Assembly: GCA_008923285.1 (NCBI GenBank)
Contig: WBSG01000006.1
Coordinates: 62,001-126,000, forward strand
Direction: 5' to 3'
Origin: Betaproteobacteria bacterium SCN2
Lineage (GTDB): Bacteria; Pseudomonadota; Gammaproteobacteria; Burkholderiales; Thiobacillaceae
DNA length: 64,000 bases
Part shown: positions 18,826 through 29,205 of the stretch, in pieces
Position numbering within the stretch: the stretch's first letter is position 1
Layout of the letters: each line of letters begins with the position of its first letter
Notes under the pieces: generated by a model
The model's database searches: none
Seen by the model: the letters and a program-made list of their open reading frames with translations, nothing else
Told to the model about the DNA's origin: nothing
Made by a program: the position numbers and the translations under genes

Positions 18826-19982
18826 TGCTGTACACGGCACGCGCCCCCAAGCCCACCGGCGAGCTCGACTTCGCGCTGGCCTGGCTCATACTCGCGCTGC
18901 TCGGCTTCGGCCTGGTCATGGTCTATTCCGCGTCCATCGCCATCGCCGAGGGCTCGCGCATGACCGGGCACCAGGGCCACTTCTTCCTGCTGCGCCAGGG
19001 CATCTTCATCCTCATCGCGCTGGCGGCGGCGGTGGTGACCTTCCAGGTGCCCACGCGCACCTGGCAGCAGGCGGCGCCGTACCTGTTCGTGGCCGGCATC
19101 GCGCTGCTGGTGGTCGTGCTGATCCCGGGCCTCGGCAAGGAGGTCAACGGCAGCCGCCGCTGGATCTCGCTGGGCTTCGCCAACCTGCAGCCGTCTGAAC
19201 TGATGAAGTTCTTCGCCGTGCTCTACGCCGCCGACTACACCACGCGCAAGGCGGCCGTCATGCACGACTTCAAGAAGGGCTTCCTGCCCATGGCCGCGGT
19301 CATGCTGATCACCGGCGCCTTGCTGCTGCACGAGCCGGATTTCGGCGCCTTCGTGGTCATCACCAGCATCGCCGTCGGCATCCTCTTCATCGGCGGACTC
19401 AACTGGAAAGTTTTTGCCGCGCTGATCGCGGTGCTGCTGGCCGGTTTCGTCACCCTGATCCTGACCTCGCCCTATCGCCTGCAGCGCATCCTCGGCTTCC
19501 TCGATCCGTGGGCGGATCCCTATGGCAAGGGCTACCAGCTTTCGCATTCGCTGATCGCCTTCGGCCGCGGCGAATGGTTCGGCCTGGGGCTGGGCGGCAG
19601 CGTGGAAAAGCTGTTCTACCTGCCCGAGGCGCACACCGACTTCCTGCTGGCGGTGATCGCCGAGGAGCTCGGCTTCGTCGGCGTGGCCGTGGTGCTGGCC
19701 ATGTTCGTGCTGCTGGTGGGCAAGGCCTTCCTGATCGGACGCCATGCCGCGCGTCTCGAACGCAACTTCGCCGCGCTCACCGCCATGGGCATCGGCATCT
19801 GGTTCGGCGTACAGGCCGGCATCAACATCGGCGTGAACATGGGCCTGCTGCCGACCAAGGGCCTGACCCTGCCCTTCCTTTCCTTCGGCGGCAGCGGCAT
19901 CGTCGCCAACTGCGTGGCGGTGGCGGTGCTGCTCAGGATCGACTGGGAGCACCGGCAGATGATGCGCGGGAAGACCTTCTGA
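18825..19982 (+). CDS. ftsW: septal peptidoglycan glycosyltransferase FtsW
   Basis: A SEDS-family polytopic membrane protein of 385 residues that polymerises lipid II at the septum with FtsI. Ten membrane segments are evident. Family signatures are [17 protein letters not shown] near the first third, the periplasmic loop with [44 protein letters not shown], and [14 protein letters not shown] near the end. The frame extends upstream inside murD, but the ATG at 18825 overlaps the murD stop by one base. Confidence 0.96.
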   Translation: MLYTARAPKPTGELDFALAWLILALLGFGLVMVYSASIAIAEGSRMTGHQGHFFLLRQGIFILIALAAAVVTFQVPTRTWQQAAPYLFVAGIALLVVVLIPGLGKEVNGSRRWISLGFANLQPSELMKFFAVLYAADYTTRKAAVMHDFKKGFLPMAAVMLITGALLLHEPDFGAFVVITSIAVGILFIGGLNWKVFAALIAVLLAGFVTLILTSPYRLQRILGFLDPWADPYGKGYQLSHSLIAFGRGEWFGLGLGGSVEKLFYLPEAHTDFLLAVIAEELGFVGVAVVLAMFVLLVGKAFLIGRHAARLERNFAALTAMGIGIWFGVQAGINIGVNMGLLPTKGLTLPFLSFGGSGIVANCVAVAVLLRIDWEHRQMMRGKTF

Positions 19983-21091
19983 TGACCGCGACGAATCGCA
20001 CCCTCATGGTCATGGCCGGCGGCACCGGCGGCCACGTTTACCCTGCATTGGCGGTGGCCGAGGAAATGCGCGCGCGCGGCTGGGAGGTGTTCTGGCTCGG
20101 CACGAAAAATGGTCTGGAAGCGCGCGTGGTGCCTGAAGCCGGCATCGACATGGTGTGGATATCGATGTCGGGCCTGCGCGGGCATGGGCTGCTGCGCAAA
20201 TTGCTGACCCCGTTCATGCTGCTCGTCGCCTTCTGGCAAGCCCTGCGTGCGATTCTTGCGCGACGCCCCGACGTGGTGCTGGGCATGGGCGGCTATACCG
20301 CCTTCCCCGGCGGCATGATGGCATCGCTGTTGAACAAGCCGCTGATCATCCACGAGCAGAACAGCATCGCCGGGCTGACCAACCGCGTGCTGGCCTGCCT
20401 GGCCGAGCGGGTGCTGGTGGCCTTCCCATCTGCCTTCACCCACCACACCGACAAGCCCGTGCCCTGCGGCAAGACCGCCACGACCTGGGTCGGCAACCCG
20501 GTGCGCGAGCAGATCGCCGGCCTGGCGGGCGACCACTACAAATACGATGGCCGCGAAGGCCCGCTGCGCCTCCTGGTCGTCGGCGGCAGCCTGGGCGCGG
20601 CCGCGCTCAACGAACTGCTGCCGCAGGCCTTGGCCCTGCTGCCGCCTGATGTTCGTCCGGAGGTGGTGCATCAGTCCGGCCGCCAGCACGTCGACAAGCT
20701 GCACGCCAACTATGCCGCGGCCGGCGTCGAAGCTGAGGTGCGCGATTACATCGAGGACATGGCGACGCTCTACGAATGGTGCGACGTCGCGGTGTGCCGT
20801 GCCGGCGCCATGACCGTGGCCGAACTGGCCTGCGCCGGCGTGCCTGCGCTGCTGGTGCCTTTTCCCTATGCGGTGGACGACCACCAGACCACCAATGCCG
20901 CCTTCCTCGCCGAGGCCGGTGCGGCCTGGTGCATGCAGCAGCAGGATCTGAGCGCGGAAAAGCTGGCTGCGCGGCTTGCCGCACTGACGCGCGCACAGCT
21001 CGAGCTGATGTCGAGGAAGGCGCTGGCGCTGGCCAAGCCCGAAGCGGCCAGGACCGTGGCGGATATCTGCGAGGAGCTGGCAAATGGCTGA
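19982..21091 (+). CDS. murG: UDP-GlcNAc:lipid I N-acetylglucosaminyltransferase
   Basis: MurG converts lipid I to lipid II at the inner face of the membrane. The 369-residue GT-B protein opens with MVMAGGTGGHVYPALAVAEE, contains GMGGYTAFPGG and HEQNSIAGLTNR in the acceptor domain, and CRAGAMTVAELACAG and PFPYAVDDHQTTNA in the donor domain. The start shares one base with the ftsW stop. A 108-base gap holding a hairpin separates it from murC. Confidence 0.96.
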   Translation: MTATNRTLMVMAGGTGGHVYPALAVAEEMRARGWEVFWLGTKNGLEARVVPEAGIDMVWISMSGLRGHGLLRKLLTPFMLLVAFWQALRAILARRPDVVLGMGGYTAFPGGMMASLLNKPLIIHEQNSIAGLTNRVLACLAERVLVAFPSAFTHHTDKPVPCGKTATTWVGNPVREQIAGLAGDHYKYDGREGPLRLLVVGGSLGAAALNELLPQALALLPPDVRPEVVHQSGRQHVDKLHANYAAAGVEAEVRDYIEDMATLYEWCDVAVCRAGAMTVAELACAGVPALLVPFPYAVDDHQTTNAAFLAEAGAAWCMQQQDLSAEKLAARLAALTRAQLELMSRKALALAKPEAARTVADICEELANG

Positions 21092-21100
21092 AAAACATTT

Positions 21101-21182
21101 TTACCGCAGAGCACGCGGAACACGCAGAGCAAAACTGGGTATCGGGTTTTACTCCGCGACCGCAGCGAGCTCCGCGGTTAAA
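21101..21182. repeat. imperfect hairpin element between murG and murC
   Basis: The 108-base gap contains two inverted copies of an ACCGCxGAGC-type unit: left arm from 21103, right arm ending at 21178. Perfect parts are ACCGC 21103-21107 with GCGGT 21174-21178 and GAGC 21109-21112 with GCTC 21169-21172. Its position, length and arm style resemble the element between mraY and murD, but pairing is weaker. Confidence 0.45.
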
Positions 21183-21199
21183 GATTTGGGTGGCAAAGA

Positions 21200-22589
21200 A
21201 TGAAACACGCGGTCAAGCACATCCACTTCGTCGGCATCGGCGGCGCAGGCATGAGCGGCATCGCCGAGGTGCTGGCCAACCTCGGCTTCACGGTGTCGGG
21301 CTCGGACCTCTCGGACAATGCCGCCACCCGCCGCCTGCAGGGCTTCGGCGTGCAGGTGTTCAAGGGACATCGTGCCGAAAACATCGCCGGCGCCGAGGCG
21401 GTGGTAGTGTCGACCGCCGTGCCGGAAACCAATCCCGAAGTGGTCGCCGCGCGCGAACAGAAGATTCCCATCGTGCCGCGCGCCATGATGCTGGCCGAGC
21501 TGATGCGCCTGAAACAGGGCATTGCCATCGCCGGCACCCACGGCAAGACCACCACCACCTCGCTGGTGGCGTCCTGCCTGTCGCAAGCGGGCATGGATCC
21601 GACTTTCGTCATCGGCGGCAAGCTTACGGCGGCCGGCACGCACGCGCGCCTGGGCAAGGGCGATTTCCTGGTGGCCGAGGCCGACGAGTCCGATGCATCC
21701 TTCCTCTACCTTACCCCGGTGGTGGCAGTGGTGACCAACATCGACGCCGACCACATGGAAACCTATGGCCATGATTTTTCCCGCCTGAAGCAGGCCTTCG
21801 TCGACTTCCTCCAGCACCTGCCGTTCTATGGCCGCGCCGTGCTGTGCGTCGACGACGCCAACGTGTGCGAGATCCTGCCGCGCGTGACCAAGCCGGTGAC
21901 GACCTACGGCTTTGCCGAGGATGCCGACATCCGCGCCGAGAACGTGCGCGCGGAAGGCGCGTCCATGCGCTTCGATGCCGTCATTCGCAACGGCGGCGTC
22001 ACGCGTCTGCCGATCACGCTCAACCTGCCCGGGCGCCACAACGTGCTGAACGCGCTTGCCGCCATCGGCGTGGCGAGCGAGGTGGGTGCGGACAACGATT
22101 CCATCATCAAGGCGCTGGCCGAATTCAGCGGTGTCGGCCGCCGCTTCCAGCACTATGGCGAGATGGATACGCCCGACGGCGGCAAGGCCATCGTCATCGA
22201 CGACTACGGTCATCATCCGGTGGAAATGGCCGCCACCCTCGCGGCCGCGCGCGGCGCCTACCCGGACAGAAGGCTGGTGCTGGTGTTCCAGCCGCACCGC
22301 TACACGCGGACACGGGACTGCTTCGAGGACTTCGTGCGCGTGCTATCCGAGGCCGATGGCCTGGTCTTGACCGAGGTCTACCCTGCCGGCGAGCAGCCCA
22401 TCGTCGCCGCCGACGGCCGCGCGCTGGCGCGCGGCGTGCGCGTGGCCGGCAAGCTCGAGCCGCTGTTCGTCGAATCGGTCGAGGACCTGCCGGAAGCCGT
22501 GCGCAGCCACGTGCTGGATGGCGATGTGGTGCTGGTCATGGGCGCGGGTTCCATCGGCCATGTCGCAGGCAGGCTGACGGGGGCGAACC

Positions 22590-22600
<11 letters not shown>
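21200..22600 (+). CDS. murC: UDP-MurNAc:L-alanine ligase
   Basis: MurC adds L-alanine to UDP-MurNAc, the first stem-peptide step. The 466-residue protein shows the N-terminal [19 protein letters not shown], the ATP loop [36 protein letters not shown], and DDYGHHPVE in the C-terminal domain. It reads into murB with an 11-base overlap. Confidence 0.97.
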
Positions 22601-23581
<981 letters not shown>

Positions 23582-23585
<4 letters not shown>

Positions 23586-24487
23586 AGAAGTTCGGTAGGG
23601 TTGGAGTTCTCATGGGCGGCAGTTCCGCCGAGCGCGAGGTTTCGCTGAAAAGCGGCGCTGCGGTGCTGGCTGCGTTGCAACGCCAGGGCGTCGATGCTCA
23701 CGCCTTCGATCCGGCGCGCCGCAGTCTTGGCGACCTCGCCATGGCCGAGTTTGACCGCGTGTTCATCGCCCTGCACGGCCGTTTCGGCGAAGACGGCTGC
23801 ATGCAGGGTGCGCTCGAACTGCTGGACATTCCCTACACCGGCAGCGGCGTCATGGCCTCCGCCATCGGCATGGACAAGTGGCGCACCAAGCTGTTGTGGC
23901 AGGCCGCCGGCCTGCCCACGCCGGAATGGGCGTTGCTCGATGCGAATACCGATTTTGCCGTGATCGAAAAACAGCTGGGCCTGCCCATCTTCGTCAAGCC
24001 GGCGCGCGAAGGCTCCAGCATCGGCATGAGCAAGGTCAAGGAAGCGGGCACCCTGCGCGCGGCCTGGGAGAAGGCCGCCGAGTACGACAGCCTGGTGCTG
24101 GCGGAGAAGTTCGTCGACGGCGGCGAGTACACCTGCGCGATCCTGGGCGGCGAAGCCCTGCCGATGATCCGCCTCATCCCGAAGAACGAGTACTACGACT
24201 ACGAAGCCAAGTATCTGCGCGACGATACCGAGTACCGCTGTCCCTGCGGCCTGGAGCCGGAGCAGGAGAGAGCCATCCAGGCGCTGTGCCTGAAAGCCTT
24301 CCAGGTGGTCGATTGCCGAGGCTGGGGCCGCGTCGACGTGATGCTGGACAGCCAGGGCAATCCCTATCTGCTGGAAATCAACACTTCGCCGGGCATGACC
24401 GACCACAGCCTGGTGCCGATGGCGGCGCGCGCTGCCGGCACGGACTTCGACGCGCTGTGCCTGCGCATCCTGGAGATGACGCTTTGA
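23582..24487 (+). CDS. ddl: D-alanine:D-alanine ligase
   Basis: Ddl joins two D-alanines with ATP, providing the dipeptide for MurF. The 301-residue ATP-grasp protein shows [24 protein letters not shown] at the N terminus, [28 protein letters not shown] in the ATP-binding part and [19 protein letters not shown] near the end. A GTG start at 23582 overlaps the murB stop (GTGA) and matches the family N terminus; the ATG at 23612 would cut into the first conserved strand. Confidence 0.96.
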
Positions 24488-25209
24488 TGGAAACGCCGCG
24501 CATGCCCATCGACTCCTTCGCCAACGTGCTCTATGCAGGCGCGGGTGCGCTGCTGGCCTATGCGCTGCTGGCCTGGCTGGTGTCGCTGCCCGCGTTCGCG
24601 CTGCACCGCATAGAGGTACGCGGCGAGTTGCGCCACGTCAGCGAGCAAAGCATCAAGCTGGTGGCGGATCGCGGCGTGCGCGGCAATTTCTTCACCGTGG
24701 ACCTGGAAGAGGTGCGCGCAGCCTTCGAGAAGCTGCCGTGGGTGGACGAGGCGCGCGTGTCGCGGCGCTGGCCGGATGCCCTGGTTGTCGAGCTGGGCGA
24801 GCACGTGCCGCTGGCGCGCTGGAACGACGAGCATCTGGTCAGCACGCAGGGCGAAGTATTCGCCGCCGCCGCCGATGCCGAATTGCCGCGCTTCGCGGGC
24901 ATTGAAGGCTCCGGCCGCGAGGTGGTCGAGGCCTATCGCCGCTACGGTGAAATCCTCGCGCCGCTGGGCATGAAACTGACCGAGATCAGCCTGTCCCCGC
25001 GCCGTGCCTGGCGCCTGAAGACCGACAGCGGACTGGAAATCGCGCTCGGCCGCAAGGACGCCGAACCGCGCCTCGCGCGCTTCGTCGCGCAGTACCGGAA
25101 ACTCAGCGAGCGGCTCGGTGCCGCTCCCGCCTATGCGGACCTGCGCTACGCCGACGGCTTCGCCGTGAAGCTGCCGCAAGCCGCCAAAACCGTGAACAAG
25201 CAATCATGA
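24487..25209 (+). CDS. ftsQ: cell division protein FtsQ
   Basis: FtsQ is a single-pass divisome protein that links FtsA/FtsZ with FtsL and FtsB. The 240-residue protein has a short cytoplasmic segment, one membrane span at about residues 12-34, a POTRA domain beginning HRIEVRGELRHVSEQ with LPWVDEARVSRRWPDALVVELGEH at its end, and the FtsQ/DivIB domain. The ATG at 24487 shares one base with the ddl stop. The unusual frame length upstream is a shadow of ddl. Confidence 0.94.
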   Translation: METPRMPIDSFANVLYAGAGALLAYALLAWLVSLPAFALHRIEVRGELRHVSEQSIKLVADRGVRGNFFTVDLEEVRAAFEKLPWVDEARVSRRWPDALVVELGEHVPLARWNDEHLVSTQGEVFAAAADAELPRFAGIEGSGREVVEAYRRYGEILAPLGMKLTEISLSPRRAWRLKTDSGLEIALGRKDAEPRLARFVAQYRKLSERLGAAPAYADLRYADGFAVKLPQAAKTVNKQS

Positions 25210-26444
25210 GCAAGCAGAGAGACCCCAAGAATCTGATCGTCGGCCTCGATATCGGCACCTCGAAAATCGTCTGCGTCGTCGCCGAAGTGCAGCCCGAAGG
25301 CACGCTGGAAATCATCGGCATGGGCTCGCACCCCTCCAAGGGCTTGCGCCGTGGCGTCGTGGTCAACATCGAGCACACCGTCAACGCCATCCAGCGCGCG
25401 CTGGAGGAGGCAGAGCTGATGGCCGACTGCAAGATCCGCGAGGTCTACACCGGCATTGCCGGCAACCATATCCGGAGCTTCAATTCGCACGGCATGGTGG
25501 CGATCAAGGACAAGGAGATCAGCCAGGTCGATGTCGAGCGCGTGATCGACACCGCGCGGGCGGTCAACATCCCCATGGACCAGCAGATCCTGCACACCAT
25601 TCCGCAGGAATTCGTGGTCGACGGCCAGGAAGACGTGCAGGACCCGCTGGGCATGAGCGCGGTACGCCTGGAAGTGCGCGTGCACATGGTCACCGGCGCG
25701 GTGAGTGCGGCGCAGAACATCGTCAAGTGCGTGCGCCGCTGCGGCATCGAGGTGACCGACCTGGTGCTGCAGCCGCTGGCCTCCGCCATGGCAGTGCTGA
25801 CCGAGGATGAGAAGGAGCTGGGTGTGTGCCTGGTCGACATCGGCGGCGGCACTACCGACATCGCCGTGTTCACCGACGGCGCCATCCGCCACACCGCCGT
25901 GATTCCGGTGGCGGGCGACCAGGTCAACAACGACATCGCCGTCGCCCTGCGCACGCCGCCCAAGGAAGCCGAGGACCTGAAGATCCGCCACGGCTGCGCA
26001 TTGCGCCAGCTGGCCGACGCGCGCGACATGATCGAAGTGCCGGGCGTGGGCGACCGTCCGGCCAAGACCCTGTCGCGCCAGACCCTCGCCGAGTTCATCG
26101 AACCGCGCATGGAAGAACTGTATTCGCTGGTGCAGGCGGAACTGCGCCGCTCGGGCTTCGAGGAGCTGTTGTCGTCCGGCATCGTCATCACCGGCGGGTC
26201 GAGCGCCATGTCGGGCATGGTCGAACTGGGCGAGGAAGTGTTCCACATGCCCGTGCGCCTGGGCTACCCACGGTACGAAGGCGGATTGTCCGAGGTGATG
26301 CGCAACCCGCGCTACGCCACCGGCGTGGGCCTGTTGCTGGCCGGCCTCGAATCGCGCGGGCGCGAGGCGCCAGCAAGGCTGGGCGCCGGCAGTTTCAAGG
26401 ATTTGCTCGACCGCATGAAGTCCTGGTTCAAGGGCAACTTCTAG
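25206..26444 (+). CDS. ftsA: cell division protein FtsA
   Basis: FtsA is an actin-like ATPase that tethers FtsZ filaments to the membrane through a C-terminal amphipathic helix. The 412-residue sequence starts with the phosphate-1 loop VGLDIGTSKIVCVVAEV, contains VCLVDIGGGTTDIAVF (phosphate-2) and ITGGSSAMSGMVEL (adenosine motif), and ends with the helix FKDLLDRMKSWFKGNF. The ATG overlaps the ftsQ stop as ATGA. Confidence 0.97.
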   Translation: MSKQRDPKNLIVGLDIGTSKIVCVVAEVQPEGTLEIIGMGSHPSKGLRRGVVVNIEHTVNAIQRALEEAELMADCKIREVYTGIAGNHIRSFNSHGMVAIKDKEISQVDVERVIDTARAVNIPMDQQILHTIPQEFVVDGQEDVQDPLGMSAVRLEVRVHMVTGAVSAAQNIVKCVRRCGIEVTDLVLQPLASAMAVLTEDEKELGVCLVDIGGGTTDIAVFTDGAIRHTAVIPVAGDQVNNDIAVALRTPPKEAEDLKIRHGCALRQLADARDMIEVPGVGDRPAKTLSRQTLAEFIEPRMEELYSLVQAELRRSGFEELLSSGIVITGGSSAMSGMVELGEEVFHMPVRLGYPRYEGGLSEVMRNPRYATGVGLLLAGLESRGREAPARLGAGSFKDLLDRMKSWFKGNF

Positions 26445-26459
26445 CGGCGGGCTTGGGAG

Positions 26460-26490
26460 TTTTTCCGGGTGGCGGCAGCCATCGGAAAAA
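26460..26490. other. hairpin in the ftsA-ftsZ gap
   Basis: TTTTTCCG 26460-26467 pairs perfectly with CGGAAAAA 26483-26490, with TGGC and GCCA pairing inside. It begins 15 bases after the ftsA stop and ends 43 bases before ftsZ. Without a following T tract on the plus strand it is not a classical terminator; it could modulate read-through or RNA stability between the two genes. Confidence 0.55.
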
Positions 26491-26533
26491 TGCAGTGAGT
26501 GAGCATGTTTTTTTGTTTTAAGGAGAGCGAATA

Positions 26534-27685
26534 ATGTTTGAATTGTTGGATACCGATACGCAGGACGCCGTCATCAAGGTGATCGGCGTGGGGGGCTGCG
26601 GCGGCAACGCCGTGGACCACATGATCACTTCGGGGCTGTCGGGGGTGGAGTTCATTGCCATCAATACCGATTCCCAGGCCCTGAAGCGCAACCAGGCCAG
26701 GCTCCAGCTGCAATTGGGCACTGCGGTGACCAAGGGCCTCGGCGCAGGCGCCAACCCCGACGTCGGCCGCGAGGCTGCGCTGGAGGACCGCGAGCGCATC
26801 GCCGAGCTGATCGACGGGGCGGACATGCTGTTCATCACCGCAGGCATGGGCGGCGGCACCGGTACCGGCGCAGCGCCGGTGGTGGCGGAAGTCGCCAAGG
26901 AACTCGGCATCCTCACCGTGGCCGTGGTGACCAAGCCCTTCATGTTCGAGGGCAAGCGCGTGCGCGCCGCCAACGCCGGCATCGAGGCGCTGGCGCGCCA
27001 TGTCGACTCGCTCATCATCATCCCCAACGACAAGCTCATGCAGGTGCTGGGCGAGGACGTGTCGATGCTGGAAGCCTTCAAGGCGGCCAACAACGTGCTG
27101 CACGGCGCGGTCGGCGGCATCGCCGAAGTCATCAACTGTCCGGGCCTGGTGAATGTCGACTTCGCCGACGTGCGCACGGTGATGTCGGAGATGGGCATGG
27201 CCATGATGGGCTCCGCCGCGGCCGAGGGCGAGAGCCGCGCCCGTCAGGCAGCCGAGCAGGCCGTGGCTTCTCCCCTGCTGGAGGACGTCAACCTGGCCGG
27301 GGCACGCGGCATTCTGGTCAACATCACCGCTTCTTCCTCGATCAAGATGAGGGAAATCCACGAGGTGATGGAAACCATCAAGGCCTTCACCGCGGAAGAG
27401 GCCACCGTGATCGTCGGCAGCGTGGTGGATGACGCCATGGAAGACAGCCTGCGCGTGACCATGGTCGCGACCGGCCTCGGCAACCCCGTGGCGCGGAGCC
27501 AGCCCAAGCCCATGCAGGTGATCCGCACCGGCACCTACGACATGCCGGTGGCAGCGGAAAACGGCGAAGACATGCCCAATGTCATGCGCGGCCGCGGCCA
27601 GCGCAACCCGGTGGTCAAGGCCTGGGAGGATTCCGGCGTGGATTCGCTCGACATCCCGGCTTTCCTGCGCAAGCAGGCCGACTAG
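26534..27685 (+). CDS. ftsZ: cell division GTPase FtsZ
   Basis: FtsZ is the tubulin-like GTPase that forms the division ring. The 383-residue protein shows GVGGCGGNAVDHM, the tubulin signature GMGGGTGTGAAPV, and the C-terminal peptide DSLDIPAFLRKQAD that binds FtsA and other partners. AAGGAGA a short way before the ATG is a strong ribosome binding site, preceded by a T-rich stretch. It is the last gene of the dcw cluster here. In many relatives lpxC follows directly, but here about 5 kb of other genes intervene. Confidence 0.98.
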   Translation: MFELLDTDTQDAVIKVIGVGGCGGNAVDHMITSGLSGVEFIAINTDSQALKRNQARLQLQLGTAVTKGLGAGANPDVGREAALEDRERIAELIDGADMLFITAGMGGGTGTGAAPVVAEVAKELGILTVAVVTKPFMFEGKRVRAANAGIEALARHVDSLIIIPNDKLMQVLGEDVSMLEAFKAANNVLHGAVGGIAEVINCPGLVNVDFADVRTVMSEMGMAMMGSAAAEGESRARQAAEQAVASPLLEDVNLAGARGILVNITASSSIKMREIHEVMETIKAFTAEEATVIVGSVVDDAMEDSLRVTMVATGLGNPVARSQPKPMQVIRTGTYDMPVAAENGEDMPNVMRGRGQRNPVVKAWEDSGVDSLDIPAFLRKQAD

Positions 27686-27722
27686 GCGGCGCTCACCCGC
27701 TGACCGGGCCATAGGTTCCCTT

Positions 27723-27790
27723 CTCCCCCACGCTCTCCGGGGGAGGGGGGTAACTTCCGCCAGAATCGGCGGAAGCGGGGGGTTGCCCCC
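27723..27790. repeat. three consecutive stem-loops after ftsZ
   Basis: CTCCCCC 27723-27729 pairs with GGGGGAG 27739-27745; CTTCCGCC 27754-27761 pairs with GGCGGAAG 27768-27775; GGGGG 27778-27782 pairs with CCCCC 27786-27790. This may end dcw transcription or be a palindromic repeat unit. The arrangement of three adjacent hairpins parallels 8464-8535, but the sequences differ. Confidence 0.55.
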
Positions 27791-27824
27791 ATCTGTTTCA
27801 TTCCTGGATTTTTTCTGCCGCGAG

Positions 27825-27841
27825 CCTCATCTAAGATGAGG
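27825..27841. promoter_or_regulatory. perfect palindrome over the ribosome binding site of the MEMO-AMMECR1 gene
   Basis: CCTCATCT 27825-27832 and AGATGAGG 27834-27841 form a 17-base inverted repeat with a single central base. Its right arm contains the only Shine-Dalgarno-like GAGG before the ATG at 27844. It could be a protein operator or an RNA hairpin that hides the ribosome binding site. Confidence 0.5.
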
Positions 27842-27843
27842 TG

Positions 27844-29205
27844 ATGAACGCTGTGCGCATGCCTGCCGTGGCAGGCTACTTCTATCCGGCCGATCCTGTT
27901 CTGCTCCGCGACGAGCTGGGCCGGATGCTGGCTGCCGTCCCGGAAACCCCGGATGCTCCTGCCCCCAAGGCGCTGATCGTGCCGCACGCCGGCTACATCT
28001 ATTCCGGCGCCATCGCGGCAAGCGGCTATGCTCGCCTCGTGCCCGCCGCCGGCAAGATCCGGCGCGTGGTACTGCTGGGCCCGGCACATCGCGTGGCCGT
28101 GCGCGGGCTGGCGCTGCCGGCTGCGACAAGCTTCGCCTCGCCGCTGGGCGAGGTGGCGCTGGACCAGCGGGCGATCGAAGACATCGCCGCCCTGCCCCAG
28201 GTCGTCGTCAGCGAGGCGGCGCATGCGCCGGAGCATGCGCTGGAAGTGCAGCTGCCGTTCTTGCAGACAGTGCTGGGCGAGTTTCAACTGCTGCCGCTGG
28301 TGGTGGGAAACGCCACCACGGACGAGGTGGCGCAGGTGCTGGAACGTCTGTGGGACGGGCCGGAAACCCTGATCGTCATCAGCTCAGATCTATCGCATTA
28401 TCTGCCTTACGACGCGGCGCGGGAAACCGATACTGCCGCGGTTGAACGCATGCTGCGGCTGGAACCCGGGCTCGACCACGAGCAGGCCTGCGGCGCCATA
28501 CCGGTCAACGGCCTGCTGGCTTTGGCTCGCCGTCGCGGCCTCTCCGCGGAACTCCTTGACCTGCGCAATTCGGGCGACACCGCCGGCGACAAGGCGCGCG
28601 TGGTCGGCTATGCTGCGCTCGCCTTTTACGCAGGCGCATTGCCGCAGCCGACCGCCGACGAGCGCGGCGAAACGCTGTTGGCGGCCGCGCGCAACGCCAT
28701 CGGCGAGCGTTTCGGCGCCGACCCGCTGGCCCTGCACAATCGGCCATGGATGCTGACGCCGGGTGCGAGCTTCGTCACCCTCACGCTGGACGGAGATTTG
28801 CGCGGCTGCATCGGCAGCCTGGAGGCGCATCGACCGCTGCTGGAAGACGTGCAGGGCAATGCCGTCGCCGCCGCTTTCCGCGATCCGCGCTTCGCCCCCC
28901 TGGACAAGCACGAATTTGCCCGCGTGCGGGTGGAGGTTTCCGAACTTAGCCGGGCCGAGCCGCTCGATTTCGAAAGCGAATCTCACGCACTAAGCCTGCT
29001 GCGCCCGCACGAGGATGGCCTCATCCTGGAATACGGCCGCCAGCGTGGCACTTTCCTGCCGCAGGTGTGGGAGAGCCTGCCCAGGCCCGAGCAGTTTCTG
29101 GCCCAGCTGAAGCGCAAGGCCGGGTTGCCGGCGGATTTCTGGCATGAGGACATCCGGCTCTCGCGCTATGGCGTGAGCAAGTGGAAGGAGGGCGCGCATG
29201 GCTGA
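27844..29205 (+). CDS. MEMO-AMMECR1 fusion (AmmeMemoRadiSam system proteins B and A)
   Basis: A 453-residue two-domain protein. Residues about 5-268 are a MEMO domain (class III dioxygenase-like fold). Counting from ATG 27844, the residues equivalent to human MEMO1 metal ligands are present: H48 in VPHAGYIYSG, H82 in LGPAH and C216 in ACGAIPV, with D182 and H185 in SSDLSHY. Residues about 275-450 are an AMMECR1 domain with its invariant LRGCIGS motif. In other genomes these are often separate neighbouring genes beside a radical SAM enzyme, as here; the biochemical role of the trio is unknown. GTG 27841 is an alternative start. The 3' end overlaps the radical SAM gene by 8 bases. Confidence 0.9.
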   Translation: MNAVRMPAVAGYFYPADPVLLRDELGRMLAAVPETPDAPAPKALIVPHAGYIYSGAIAASGYARLVPAAGKIRRVVLLGPAHRVAVRGLALPAATSFASPLGEVALDQRAIEDIAALPQVVVSEAAHAPEHALEVQLPFLQTVLGEFQLLPLVVGNATTDEVAQVLERLWDGPETLIVISSDLSHYLPYDAARETDTAAVERMLRLEPGLDHEQACGAIPVNGLLALARRRGLSAELLDLRNSGDTAGDKARVVGYAALAFYAGALPQPTADERGETLLAAARNAIGERFGADPLALHNRPWMLTPGASFVTLTLDGDLRGCIGSLEAHRPLLEDVQGNAVAAAFRDPRFAPLDKHEFARVRVEVSELSRAEPLDFESESHALSLLRPHEDGLILEYGRQRGTFLPQVWESLPRPEQFLAQLKRKAGLPADFWHEDIRLSRYGVSKWKEGAHG

